Below, piece after piece: positions 18,715 through 27,462 of a stretch of DNA of 64,000 bases. Within the stretch, counting starts at the first letter, position 1; each line of letters starts with the position of its first letter. The DNA comes from Bacillota bacterium (GTDB lineage: Bacteria > Bacillota > Sulfobacillia > JAJZYS01 > JAJYTV01), in the NCBI GenBank assembly GCA_021847575.1, contig JAJZQO010000006.1:19755-83754 (forward strand), written 5' to 3'. A program made the position numbers and the translations under genes. The notes below the pieces were generated by a model. It saw only the letters and a list, made by a program, of their open reading frames with translations. It had not been told where the DNA came from and did no database searches.

Positions 18715-18735
18715 TGACACATGACTCATGCGTCA
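18715..18735. promoter_or_regulatory. 21-bp operator, probable TetR-regulator binding site
   Basis: The half-sites TGACACATGA and TCATGCGTCA flank a central C and match as reverse complements at 9 of 10 positions. The palindrome sits at about +1 to +21 of the operon promoter, where a bound repressor would block initiation. The TetR-type gene at the end of the transporter cluster is the obvious candidate regulator. Confidence 0.72.
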
Positions 18736-18763
18736 GTTTCCTGAATCGAGAGGAGGGTCCAGT

Positions 18764-19990
18764 TTGCGCGCTTCGCGTCTCCTCAAGCCTACCGTCCCGG
18801 TCGTCATGGCGGGCCTGCTGACCAGCACGTTCGGATCCGCGCTGGCCGTGCCGGCGCAAGCCGCGGCACCCATCAACATCGGCGTCGTGACCTCGATCTC
18901 GGGACCCCTGGCCGACTACGGCCAGCAGGAACTGCGCGGGCTCAAGCTGGGCATCGCCTACGCTACACACGGCACATGGAAGGTTGACGGCCGCAAGATC
19001 AACCTGATCGTGCGAGACGACACCGGCAATCCCGCTACCGCAGCCCAGGCGATGCGCGGACTCATCCTGCAAAACCACGTCGCGATGGTCCAGGGCCCGG
19101 CCGACAGCGCCGTGGCTATCCCCATGGAGCAGCTGGCCGGCCAGTACAAGGTGCCGCTCGTGATCGACCCCGCGGCGGACGACGACCTGACCACGACCTA
19201 CCTGAACCCGTACGTCTTCCGCACCGCCGTCAACACCTACATGTACGCCAAGTCGTACGCGGAGTACCTGAACACGCACGGTGGCGCCCATGGTGTGACG
19301 TTCTACCAGTTCGCCCCCAACTACGTCTTCGGCACATCCAGCGTCAAGGACTGGAAGGCCGCGCTGTCATCGGCCGGCGCCACCAACAAGGGCGTAACCT
19401 ACGCCCCCATCACCACGACCGACTTCACGAGCTACATCGACCACATCCTCAGCATGAAGCCCTTGCCGAAGGTGCTCGTCGTTACCTGGGCGGGTGTCGG
19501 GGCCTTGACGCTGTTCCAGCAGATGGCCCAGGCCGGGCTGTACGGCAAGATGAACGTTATCGGCGCCATTGGCGGCTACAACGGACTCAAGGCGCTCGGC
19601 AAGACAGACGACGGCTACATCGGTGTGACCGACTACTACTACACGATCCCGCACAACGCGGCCAACACCTACCTCACGCGGCAGTACGAGCAACTGTACA
19701 ACAACCCTCCCGATCTGTTCGCGGGCACGTCGTTCGCAGCGGGCCAGGCGATCGTGCAGGCACTCGCCAAGGCCAAGGGCACCAACGCCCAGGCCCTGAC
19801 GCGCGCGCTCTCGGGCATGACGATCCTCGGTCCGAAGGGACCCATCTACATCCGGCCCAAGGACCACCAGGCCATCCAGCCGATGTACGTCGTCAAGCTG
19901 GTCTGGAACGCGGGCGTGGGTTACTCGGTCCCGACTGCGATCATGACCGTCTCGGCGCAGGAGAGCGCTCCGCCGCTGCCCAAGCGATGA
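18764..19990 (+). CDS. ABC transporter substrate-binding protein, LivK type
   Basis: This exported binding protein should capture the substrate for the permease encoded downstream. TTG 18764 is preferred because GAGGAGGG precedes it by about 6 nt; ATG 18728 lies in frame upstream without an SD. The 408-residue product has a signal peptide ending near VPAQAAA and the Peripla_BP_6 pattern INIGVVTSISGPLADYGQQ near the start. Such proteins bind branched-chain amino acids, but also amides, urea, aromatic acids or short acids. The neighbouring acyl-CoA genes argue for a carboxylic-acid substrate; this is inference. The stop overlaps the next start as ATGA. Confidence 0.9.
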   Translation: MRASRLLKPTVPVVMAGLLTSTFGSALAVPAQAAAPINIGVVTSISGPLADYGQQELRGLKLGIAYATHGTWKVDGRKINLIVRDDTGNPATAAQAMRGLILQNHVAMVQGPADSAVAIPMEQLAGQYKVPLVIDPAADDDLTTTYLNPYVFRTAVNTYMYAKSYAEYLNTHGGAHGVTFYQFAPNYVFGTSSVKDWKAALSSAGATNKGVTYAPITTTDFTSYIDHILSMKPLPKVLVVTWAGVGALTLFQQMAQAGLYGKMNVIGAIGGYNGLKALGKTDDGYIGVTDYYYTIPHNAANTYLTRQYEQLYNNPPDLFAGTSFAAGQAIVQALAKAKGTNAQALTRALSGMTILGPKGPIYIRPKDHQAIQPMYVVKLVWNAGVGYSVPTAIMTVSAQESAPPLPKR

Positions 19991-20697
19991 GCGCGCAGCC
20001 GGTGCTGGAGGCAAGGGGCCTGTCACGCCACTTCCATGGTGTGATCGCCGTCGACGCGGTGGACCTGCGACTCGAGCAGGGCACCGTCCACGGCCTGATC
20101 GGCCCGAACGGCGCCGGCAAGACAACCCTGTTCAACCTTCTGACAGGACTCGTCCGCCCCACCCGCGGACGCGTCCTGCTGGAAGGGCGCGACATCACCG
20201 CCTGGAGCCCCGACAGACGTGCCAGATCGGGGCTCGGCCGCGTCTTCCAGCGCACACAGCTCTTCGCGACGCTGCCTGTGCGCGAGCACCTGAGGCTTGT
20301 GGATCCGCGCACTGGCGGGCAGGCCTGGATCGAGCCGTTCGGCCTCGGCCCATGGCTGGACCGCCTGCCCGCGACCCTGCCGCACGGTGTCGCCCGCAAG
20401 GTGGAACTGGCGAGTGCCCTCGCTGCCTCCGGGCAGGTCCTGCTCCTCGACGAGCCGGCCGCGGGTCTGACAGAAGAGGAGCGTCAGGACCTGGGCAGGC
20501 TGCTCAGGCTGGCCCTGACGCAGGGACGAACGCTTCTCGTCGTAGAACATGACCTTGAGTGGGTCGTGGACCTGGCCGACAGGCTGACCGTTCTCGACTT
20601 CGGCAAGGTGATCGCACAGGGGCCGCCGCGCGAGGTGGCGGCCTCTCCCGCAGTTCGTCTTGCCTACCTTGGCGAGGAGGAGGCCGAACAGGCGTGA
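19987..20697 (+). CDS. livG: ABC transporter ATP-binding protein, LivG type
   Basis: One of two ATPases of the HAAT-type importer. The 236-residue product has Walker A GPNGAGKTTLF near residue 39. The signature region is atypical: PHGVARKVELASALA replaces the usual LSxGxxR. Walker B LLLDEPAAGLTEEE and the switch EHDLEWV are present. Both ends overlap neighbouring genes by 4 bp, indicating coupled translation. Confidence 0.92.
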   Translation: MSAQPVLEARGLSRHFHGVIAVDAVDLRLEQGTVHGLIGPNGAGKTTLFNLLTGLVRPTRGRVLLEGRDITAWSPDRRARSGLGRVFQRTQLFATLPVREHLRLVDPRTGGQAWIEPFGLGPWLDRLPATLPHGVARKVELASALAASGQVLLLDEPAAGLTEEERQDLGRLLRLALTQGRTLLVVEHDLEWVVDLADRLTVLDFGKVIAQGPPREVAASPAVRLAYLGEEEAEQA

Positions 20698-21392
20698 CAC
20701 TCCAGCTCTCAGCCCTGCAGGCCAGCCTCCAGGGAGCGCCTGTGCTGCACGCGGTGGATCTCGATGTGAAGCCCGGCCAGGTGCTCGCCCTTCTGGGACG
20801 CAACGGCGCGGGCAAGACGACTACCTTGCGGACGATCATGGGTCTTACGCAGCAGACGGGTGGCCACGTGCGCCTCGACGGACGCGACCTTGGCGGGGCG
20901 CCAACCTGGCAGAGGGCGCGCATCGGCATCTACTTCGTACCGGAGGACGGCGGCGTGTTCCAGGAGTTGAGCGTCCTCGAGAACCTCCGCCTCGCCGGTC
21001 GTGGCCAACCCGAACAGGTGCTCGGGGCGTTCCCGGAGCTGAAAGCCCTTTGGCACAGGCGCGCCGCCCTGCTGTCGGGTGGTGAGCGGAAGATCCTGGC
21101 CTTGGCCCGCGCCGCACTGTCCGGCAGCCGCTGGCTTCTGATCGACGAACCGTCGCTCGGCCTCGCCCCCGCTGTCCTCCGCCGGCTTGGCCAGGCGATC
21201 GCGGCCCTGCGCGCCGAGGCGGGGGTGCTGCTCGTGGAGCAGAACCTGCGTTTCGCTCAGAGTGTCGCGGACGACTACGTGCTGATGCAGCGCGGCAGCA
21301 CCGTGGACCAGGGACCGATCGAGGCCCTGCGCGAGAGCCCGTTCTTCGCGCAGGCCATGAGTTTCGGCAGCGGGGAGGGAGACAGCGCATGA
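20694..21392 (+). CDS. livF: ABC transporter ATP-binding protein, LivF type
   Basis: Second ATPase of the importer. GTG 20694 overlaps the livG stop (GTGA). The 232-residue product has Walker A GRNGAGKTTTLR, the LivF motif FVPEDGGVFQELSVLENL, signature LLSGGERKILALARA and Walker B LLIDEPSLGLAP. It ends by overlapping the livH start as ATGA. Confidence 0.93.
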   Translation: MTLQLSALQASLQGAPVLHAVDLDVKPGQVLALLGRNGAGKTTTLRTIMGLTQQTGGHVRLDGRDLGGAPTWQRARIGIYFVPEDGGVFQELSVLENLRLAGRGQPEQVLGAFPELKALWHRRAALLSGGERKILALARAALSGSRWLLIDEPSLGLAPAVLRRLGQAIAALRAEAGVLLVEQNLRFAQSVADDYVLMQRGSTVDQGPIEALRESPFFAQAMSFGSGEGDSA

Positions 21393-22264
21393 TCGCAAAC
21401 GTCGTGCTCGCCGGCATCTCCCTCGCAGCCTTCTACTTCGTGCTATCTGCCGGCCTCTCGCTCGTGTTCGGCATCATGGGCGTGCTCAACTTCGCGAGCG
21501 CCGGCTATTTTCTCGTCGGGCTCTACGCCGCGTGGTACATGCTCGGGCACGGCAGCGGCTTCCTCGTGGCGGCCCTTGCAGCCGGCCTGATCTCCGGGGT
21601 CACCGCGCTGATCGTCGAGTTCGTCATGCTGCGCCCGCTCTACCGCAATCCCGGTGGGCAGCTGCTCACCACCCTCGGCGTCATGCTGATCCTCACAGAA
21701 GCCGTGAACTGGGTGTTCGGCCCGCAGATCCAGCAGGAGCCCATGCAGGGCCTCCTGGCGTCCACGTTGCCCGTAGGGGGACTCCCGTTTCCCGTCTACC
21801 GCCTGCTCTTGATCGCGTCGGGCCTCGTGATCTACCTGCTACTCGTCGCCCTCCTGCGCGGCACTTCGCTCGGACTCAAGGTGCGGGCAGGCGTGGAGAG
21901 CCAGACGCTCGCGGAGCTTTCCGGCATCCGCGTCCTGCCCCTGAGGAGCCTGGTGTATGCCCTCGGCGGCATCCTGGCCGGTTTCGCCGGGGCCCTCTAC
22001 GGACCGTTCGGCGGCGTCTATCCCGGCGCAGGCACGGACACGCTGCTGCTCACCTTCATCGTCGTTGTCATCGGCGGACTCGGGTCCGTGGGAGGCACAC
22101 TCGTCGCGAGCCTGATCATCGGTCTGGCGGAGGCGCTCGTAGGCTTCTACGCACCCAATCTCGCGCTCACAGTCAACGTCCTCGCCATGATCATCGTGCT
22201 GATCCTGAGACCGCAGGGCCTGCTCGGCCGTGCGCCGGGAAGGCGGGATACCCATGCCGCGTAA
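21389..22264 (+). CDS. livH: branched-chain-type ABC permease, LivH type
   Basis: The 291-residue membrane protein has about eight hydrophobic segments and the family motifs GLSLVFGIMGVLNFASAG near residue 25 and GGLGSVGGTLVASLIIGL near 225. With LivM it forms the channel of the importer. It overlaps livM by 11 bp. Confidence 0.93.
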   Translation: MIANVVLAGISLAAFYFVLSAGLSLVFGIMGVLNFASAGYFLVGLYAAWYMLGHGSGFLVAALAAGLISGVTALIVEFVMLRPLYRNPGGQLLTTLGVMLILTEAVNWVFGPQIQQEPMQGLLASTLPVGGLPFPVYRLLLIASGLVIYLLLVALLRGTSLGLKVRAGVESQTLAELSGIRVLPLRSLVYALGGILAGFAGALYGPFGGVYPGAGTDTLLLTFIVVVIGGLGSVGGTLVASLIIGLAEALVGFYAPNLALTVNVLAMIIVLILRPQGLLGRAPGRRDTHAA

Positions 22265-23252
22265 CCGCCTTTGGCTGCCGCCGCTGGCGCTGCTTGCCAT
22301 CCTCTATGTCGTCTGGCCGTGGCTCGGCGGCAGCCCCTTCCTTGTCAACCTCATCACAGGCGGAGTGATCTGGGGGATCTTCGCCGTCTCGTACGACCTC
22401 GTCCTCGGCTGGACCGGAGAGATCTCGTTCGGCCACGCGCTCTGGTTCGGCGCGGGCATCTACGGCGTCGCGCTGCTTGTCCAGGCGACCCACATCGACA
22501 CGATGCTGGCCATCCTGATCGTGGCCGCGATCACCGCGCCGCTCTCGTTTCTGGTGCACATCATCAGCCTGCGCCTGCGCGGCGCCTACTTCGCGATGAT
22601 CACGTTCGCCATCGCCGAGTTCGCCTATCTGCTCGTACAGAACGCCACCGCCCTGACGGGCGGCACGAACGGTCTCACCGGCATCATGCTGAGTCCGTAC
22701 TTCCTGGATCCAAACTTCCTCTACGCCATCCCGGCCGCTCTTCTGCTGATCTTCGTCCTGGGGCTGCGGGCCATCGGCCGAAGCCGCTCGGGCCGTATCG
22801 TGCACGCGGTTCGCGACAACCCGACGCGCGCCGCCCTCTTCGGCCACAACGAAGTGCTGGTCAAGGGCATCACACTCTCCGCGTCATCCGCGCTCGCGGC
22901 CATAGCGGGTGGCCTCTACCTCGCCTACCAGGGCATGGCCTTCCCCGACGCGATGAGTTCCAACACTGGCTTCATGGTGCTGCTGATGGTGGTGATCGGC
23001 GGCGCCGACTCGATCTGGGGACCCGCTGTAGCAGGGATCGGGCTCTACCTGCTCGAGAACTCGCTTACGTCCACAACGGCCCATTGGAGCCTGTGGCTCG
23101 GGGTCGTATACGTCCTCGTCGTCCGGTTCCTGCCCAACGGTCTCGGCGGACTCGGCCCGCGGCGCCTCTGGGCGCCGCGCGGTCAGACCGCCATACTGCA
23201 TGAAGGAGCCGGTCAAAGCCGGACAAAAGTGAGGGAGTCCAACCTTGAGTAA
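22254..23252 (+). CDS. livM: branched-chain-type ABC permease, LivM type
   Basis: The 332-residue membrane protein has the LivM motifs YDLVLGWTGEISFGHALWFG, TGGTNGLTG and VVIGGADSIWGPAVAG. The chosen start ATG 22254 has a weak GGCGGG upstream; a GTG at 22230 is the in-frame alternative. It overlaps the TetR start by 8 bp, so the regulator belongs to the same transcript. Confidence 0.92.
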   Translation: MPRNRLWLPPLALLAILYVVWPWLGGSPFLVNLITGGVIWGIFAVSYDLVLGWTGEISFGHALWFGAGIYGVALLVQATHIDTMLAILIVAAITAPLSFLVHIISLRLRGAYFAMITFAIAEFAYLLVQNATALTGGTNGLTGIMLSPYFLDPNFLYAIPAALLLIFVLGLRAIGRSRSGRIVHAVRDNPTRAALFGHNEVLVKGITLSASSALAAIAGGLYLAYQGMAFPDAMSSNTGFMVLLMVVIGGADSIWGPAVAGIGLYLLENSLTSTTAHWSLWLGVVYVLVVRFLPNGLGGLGPRRLWAPRGQTAILHEGAGQSRTKVRESNLE

Positions 23253-23874
23253 GGAAATGCGCGCCCGTCCCATGCCACTGACCGATCGCGGCCGCGAGAC
23301 GCGGCAGCGCCTCCTGGACGCCGCGGAGTCCATTTTCGGCAGTATGGGCTTCCATGAGGCGTCCGTGACGCAGATCGTCGCGGCGGCCGGAGTCGGCCAG
23401 GGCACATTTTACCTGTATTTCGGCCAGAAGAAGGACATCTTCGTTGCCCTCGTCGACCACCTCGCCCACTCCCTGCGCCGCAGCCTCAACCGCGCTATCG
23501 CGGACAAGGGGACGCGCGAGGACGTGGAGTGGGCCGGCTTCAGGGCCTTCTTCGCCTTCGTCGCGCAGCACCCGATGCTCTACCGCATCGTGCGTCAGGC
23601 CGAGTTCGTCGACGAGGAGGCGTTCAGGGCCTACTACCGGACGTTAGCCCGCGGCTACCGGCGCGGCCTCGAGAAGGCCATGGCGGATGGCGAGTTCCGG
23701 GATCTGGACGCGGAGGCCTTGAGCTATGCCCTGATGGGCATAGCGGACTTCGTCGGCATGCGCTATGTGCTGTGGCAGGACCCCGGCACGGTGCCGGATG
23801 AGGTGGTGGAAGCCCTGATGCGCTTCATCCTCGGCGGACTGCGCACCGCAGACGGGAAAGGCACGCGCCCATGA
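23245..23874 (+). CDS. TetR/AcrR-family transcriptional regulator
   Basis: The 209-residue product has the TetR helix-turn-helix near residues 35-60 (ASVTQIVAAAGVGQGTFYLY followed by FGQKKDIF) and a C-terminal ligand domain typical of fatty-acid-responsive regulators (FRAFFAFVAQHPMLYRIVRQ). TTG 23245 has GGGAG upstream. It probably represses this operon through the palindrome at 18715-18735 and is released by an acyl-CoA or the transported acid. The ligand is inferred from the neighbouring genes. Confidence 0.9.
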   Translation: MSKEMRARPMPLTDRGRETRQRLLDAAESIFGSMGFHEASVTQIVAAAGVGQGTFYLYFGQKKDIFVALVDHLAHSLRRSLNRAIADKGTREDVEWAGFRAFFAFVAQHPMLYRIVRQAEFVDEEAFRAYYRTLARGYRRGLEKAMADGEFRDLDAEALSYALMGIADFVGMRYVLWQDPGTVPDEVVEALMRFILGGLRTADGKGTRP

Positions 23875-24872
23875 CATCCGAGGCCGGGCTCGTCGCCGTA
23901 GCCAGCTACTTGCCGCAAGGGCGCATGAATGCCGCCGAGATCGCCCTCGCTACGGGCCTGCCCGAGCAGGTGGTGCGGGAGAAGCTCGGCATCGTGCGCA
24001 AGGTGCAACCGGGGAATGAGGACGGCCCGCACCGCATGGCGGTGCTTGCGGCACAGCGGCTGATCAGGGAGCAGCAGCTCGATCCAATGCAGATCGATGT
24101 CATCATCTCGATCACCGAGGAGTACAAGGAGTACCCCGTCTGGACGACCGGCATCGCCCTGCAGGAGGAGATCGGCGCGAGGCGCGCCTGGGCGTTCGAT
24201 GTGGCTCAGCGCTGCGGGACTGGCGTACTCGCCCTCAAGCTGGCGCAGAGCCTGATCAGGTCCGATCCGGACGTGAACACGGTGCTGATTGCGGGCGGCT
24301 ATCGCAATGTGGACCTCATCGACTACAAGAACCCGCGCGTGCGCTTCATGTACAACCTAGCGGCCGGCGGGGGCGCAGCGCTGGTGCGGCGGGGCGGACC
24401 AAACCCTCTGCTCGGCATGGCGATCCGCACCGACGGAAGCTTCAGCCGGGACGTCATCGCCCCTCGCGGCGGCGCGGGCTCGCCGCTCGGCGACTGGCCC
24501 GTGCCCTATCTTGAGGTGCCGGACCCTGCCGGCATGAAACAGCGCCTCGAGGAGCGGTCGATGAAGAACTTCCTCGCCGTCGTGGACGAGGCGTTGGGCC
24601 GCAGCGGCATGACGCGGCAGGACATCGGCTACCTCGCGATCCTGCACATGAAGCGCAGCGCCCACCTCGGCGTCCTGCGGGAGCTCGGGCTGCGCGAGGA
24701 CCAGTCGGTCTATCTCGAAGAATACGGGCATATCGGACAGATCGACCAGATCCTCTCGACCGAACTGGCCATGCGCCAAGGCTTGCTCGCGGACGGCAAG
24801 GCGCTCGTCTGGGTCTCGGCCGGCATCGGCTACGCCTGGGATGCGGCAGTGATCCGCTGGGAGCGGGCCTGA
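23871..24872 (+). CDS. 3-oxoacyl-ACP synthase III-like condensing enzyme
   Basis: KS-III enzymes condense an acyl-CoA with a malonyl unit or carry out related acyl transfers. The 333-residue product has the KS-III thiolase fold, with the probable active-site Cys in FDVAQRCGTGVLALK and a His in LAILHMKRSAHL. At the place of the third catalytic residue (usually YGN) it has EYGHIGQIDQ, so Asn appears replaced by His. A plain FabH role is therefore doubtful. The location between a TetR regulator and an acyl-CoA synthetase suggests a specialised acyl-CoA step. The ATG overlaps the TetR stop as ATGA. Confidence 0.8.
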   Translation: MTSEAGLVAVASYLPQGRMNAAEIALATGLPEQVVREKLGIVRKVQPGNEDGPHRMAVLAAQRLIREQQLDPMQIDVIISITEEYKEYPVWTTGIALQEEIGARRAWAFDVAQRCGTGVLALKLAQSLIRSDPDVNTVLIAGGYRNVDLIDYKNPRVRFMYNLAAGGGAALVRRGGPNPLLGMAIRTDGSFSRDVIAPRGGAGSPLGDWPVPYLEVPDPAGMKQRLEERSMKNFLAVVDEALGRSGMTRQDIGYLAILHMKRSAHLGVLRELGLREDQSVYLEEYGHIGQIDQILSTELAMRQGLLADGKALVWVSAGIGYAWDAAVIRWERA

Positions 24873-24893
24873 CCATCGAAGGGGGTGCGGCGT

Positions 24894-26414
24894 TTGAACT
24901 GCGACTGGGCCTCGGCCCGCGCTCGCCTCAGTCCAGACAGGACGGCGATCTTCGATCTGGACCGCGGCGCGGCTTACAGCTACCGTGCCATGCGGGACCG
25001 GGTGGCGCGTCTCAGGGGTCTCGTCGCAGGCCTCGGCGTCGGGCGCGGCGACCGCATCGCCATCCTGGCGAAGAACGGCATTGCGCATGTCGACCTTTTC
25101 CTGCTGGCAGGCTACGCGGGCGTCACACTCGTGCCCCTCAACTGGCGGCTGCCCGCTCAGGAACTCACGCCGCTCGTCGCGGCGGCCCGGACTCGCCTTC
25201 TCTTCTACAGTCCGGAGTTCGAGGCGACGGCAGTGGGGCTGCAGGCGGCGACAGGCCTGCAGGCCTTCGCCCTCGCAGACAGCGGCGAAAGATACGAGTC
25301 GCTGCTCGCCCAGGCGCCTGCCCTGCCCCCTGAGCCAGCGGACGAGACCGATGTCGCCATGCTTCTCTTCACCGGTGGAACGACGGGCATCGCCAAGGGC
25401 GTGCGCATCACGCACCGGCAGATCTTCTGGAACGCCGTGAACACGGTGACAAGCTGGGAGCTTTCCGCGGCGGACTGCGCCCCCGTCTTCACACCCTTCT
25501 ACCACACGGGGGGCTACCACGTGCTGTTCTCGCCGCTCTACCACGCCGGCGGCACGAGCCTGATCGCTGAGGCTTTCAGCCCGGCGCTGGCACGGCGTGC
25601 CGTGCGTAACTACGGCGTAAGCGTTTTGTTCCTGATTCCGACCATGTTCCAAAGCCTGATCGACGAAGGGCTCGATCCCGAGGACATGGCGAGCGTGCGC
25701 TTCGCCATCTCGGGCGGAGCTGCTTGCCCCCCTTGGGTAGAGGAGCGCTTCGGTCGCCTCGGAGTGCGCTTCAAGCAGGGCTACGGGCTTACTGAGGTGG
25801 GGCCGAACTGCTTCTCGCTCGCCCTGGACGAAGCGGCCACCCACCCCGGCTGCGTGGGGCTGCCCGTATTCCATCTCGAGCTGCGCATCGTCGGAGACGA
25901 CGGGCAGGCACTGCCGCCAGGCCAGCCAGGCGAACTCTGGCTGCGTGGCCCGACGGTAGCCGACGGCTACGAAGGCCGGCCCGACGAAACCAAGGCAGCC
26001 TTCGACCAAGAAGGCTTCTGCCACACAGGCGACCTTGCGGAACAGGACCCGGACGGGTTCGTGCGCATCGTCGGCCGAAAGAAGGAGATGTTCATCTCCG
26101 GCGGCGAGAACATCTACCCGATCGAGGTGGAGAACGCCCTCTACGCGCACCCGGCGGTGGCCGTCGCCGCCGTCCTCGGCGTGCCGCATGAGCATTGGGG
26201 CGAGGTGGGCGTCGCTTGGGTGCAGTTGCGGGAAGGTGAGGACGCCTCGCCCGAGGAGCTCCTCGGCTTCCTGGCGGGACGCCTCGCGCGCTACAAGTTG
26301 CCGAAGCGGCTGCAGATCCTTCCCTCCCTGCCACTCACGGCCGCTGGCAAGGTGGCCAAGGAGGAGCTCAGACGGCTGTACTTCGCTCGGGCCGGCGCGC
26401 AGGAAGGTGCGTGA
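24894..26414 (+). CDS. AMP-forming acyl-CoA synthetase
   Basis: This activates a carboxylic acid to its CoA thioester through an acyl-AMP. TTG 24894 is placed 9 nt after AAGGGGG. The 506-residue product has the ATP motif LLFTGGTTGIAKGVRITHRQ, the A5 motif QGYGLTEVGPN, the A7 segment FCHTGDLAEQDPDGFVRIVG and the A10 lysine region PLTAAGKVAKEELRR. The substrate is not fixed by sequence; medium-chain or aromatic acids are plausible. The stop overlaps the next GTG by 4 bp. Confidence 0.93.
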   Translation: MNCDWASARARLSPDRTAIFDLDRGAAYSYRAMRDRVARLRGLVAGLGVGRGDRIAILAKNGIAHVDLFLLAGYAGVTLVPLNWRLPAQELTPLVAAARTRLLFYSPEFEATAVGLQAATGLQAFALADSGERYESLLAQAPALPPEPADETDVAMLLFTGGTTGIAKGVRITHRQIFWNAVNTVTSWELSAADCAPVFTPFYHTGGYHVLFSPLYHAGGTSLIAEAFSPALARRAVRNYGVSVLFLIPTMFQSLIDEGLDPEDMASVRFAISGGAACPPWVEERFGRLGVRFKQGYGLTEVGPNCFSLALDEAATHPGCVGLPVFHLELRIVGDDGQALPPGQPGELWLRGPTVADGYEGRPDETKAAFDQEGFCHTGDLAEQDPDGFVRIVGRKKEMFISGGENIYPIEVENALYAHPAVAVAAVLGVPHEHWGEVGVAWVQLREGEDASPEELLGFLAGRLARYKLPKRLQILPSLPLTAAGKVAKEELRRLYFARAGAQEGA

Positions 26415-27286
26415 AGGAAATGCTTCAGGAACCGGGGTCCGTGCGCATCATCGACGCTGCCGACGGATTGCCACTCGCCCTCCACGACCTGGGCGGCGAA
26501 GGGTCACCTCTCCTCCTGTTGCACGGCATCACAGCCAACGCGCGCTCGCTGGACGCGGTGGCGGAGGACCTTCTTGACCAGTTTCATGTCTTCGCGCTCG
26601 ACTTCCGCGGCAGGGGACGCAGCGGCTCGCCGTCGAGAGGCGCCGCCATCCCCGAGCACGCGGCCGACGCAGCGGCCGCCATTCATGCCATCGGCTCGCC
26701 GGTGCACCTGGTCGGGCACTCGCTCGGAGCGCTCGTCGGCCTCTACCTGACCGGCGAGCAGCCGGAACTCGTGGACCATCTCGTGCTGATCGACGGTGCC
26801 GGTGATGTGCCGGCAGCCAATCTGGAGGCTATCGGGCCCTCGCTAAGTCGTCTCGAACAGGAGTACGCGACCTTCGAGGACTACGCGGCGACATTCCGCA
26901 TGGCGCCGCACCTGCAGCCGTGGAACAGCTTCGTCGATGCCTTTCTCCGCCTGGACGCGCGCACGCTGCCTGGAGGCGCGGTGCGATCACGCGTGGAGCC
27001 CGGTATCATCCGCGACGAGCTCCTGGCGAACTCCACGCTGCCAACCCTGCGTCTCAGCCAGGAGAAGATCCGGCGGCCGACCCTGATCCTCCGTGCGGCA
27101 GCTCCGGTTGCGGAGGGGCTGCCTCCTGTTTTCGACAGGGCGACGTGCCTTCAGGCACACGCCGTCAACCCGCAGAGCCTGCTCGTCGAACTTCCCCATC
27201 TCCACCACTACTCGATCGGCCTCCAGCCCAGTGCGTTGCGCCGCGCGGCCTTGAGAAGCTTCCTGCTGCCTGCGAGCCAAACATAA
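26411..27286 (+). CDS. alpha/beta hydrolase
   Basis: The 291-residue product has the oxyanion LLLLHGITANARS, the nucleophile elbow GHSLGAL (Ser near residue 103) and a late His in LPHLHHYSIG. The fold covers esterases, thioesterases and C-C hydrolases of aromatic catabolism. In this operon it could release an acid or hydrolyse a thioester. GTG 26411 overlaps the ligase stop, making it the last tightly coupled gene of the cluster. Confidence 0.87.
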   Translation: MKEMLQEPGSVRIIDAADGLPLALHDLGGEGSPLLLLHGITANARSLDAVAEDLLDQFHVFALDFRGRGRSGSPSRGAAIPEHAADAAAAIHAIGSPVHLVGHSLGALVGLYLTGEQPELVDHLVLIDGAGDVPAANLEAIGPSLSRLEQEYATFEDYAATFRMAPHLQPWNSFVDAFLRLDARTLPGGAVRSRVEPGIIRDELLANSTLPTLRLSQEKIRRPTLILRAAAPVAEGLPPVFDRATCLQAHAVNPQSLLVELPHLHHYSIGLQPSALRRAALRSFLLPASQT

Positions 27287-27396
27287 ACACGATTGCCGGT
27301 TATCCTGAAACTGCGCCAGTCGCCTTTGCAGGGGGGCACGCAAGGATGATCCGACGCTTGGGCCGAGAATTTTGTCCTTTTGTGCCTTGACGGTTA

Positions 27397-27411
27397 CACT
27401 GCCGCGCAGTG
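27397..27411. repeat. palindrome upstream of the aldehyde dehydrogenase gene
   Basis: CACTGC-CGC-GCAGTG is a perfect 15-bp palindrome. A -35-like TTGACG begins at 27387, but no good -10 follows, so a promoter-operator role is only possible. Confidence 0.4.
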
Positions 27412-27462
27412 AAGTGTACGGGTGGCCCGACCTGCGGAGCCAGCGGCCAGGGGGCGTCGCAA

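Noticed and set aside
18728..18763. ATG 18728 as the start of the substrate-binding protein
   Set aside because: It overlaps the operator palindrome and lacks an SD, whereas TTG 18764 has GAGGAGGG at proper spacing and gives a normal signal peptide.
24357..26195. A 612-codon minus-strand frame opposite the KS-III and ligase genes
   Set aside because: Antisense shadow of two well-supported plus-strand genes, with no motif and no SD.
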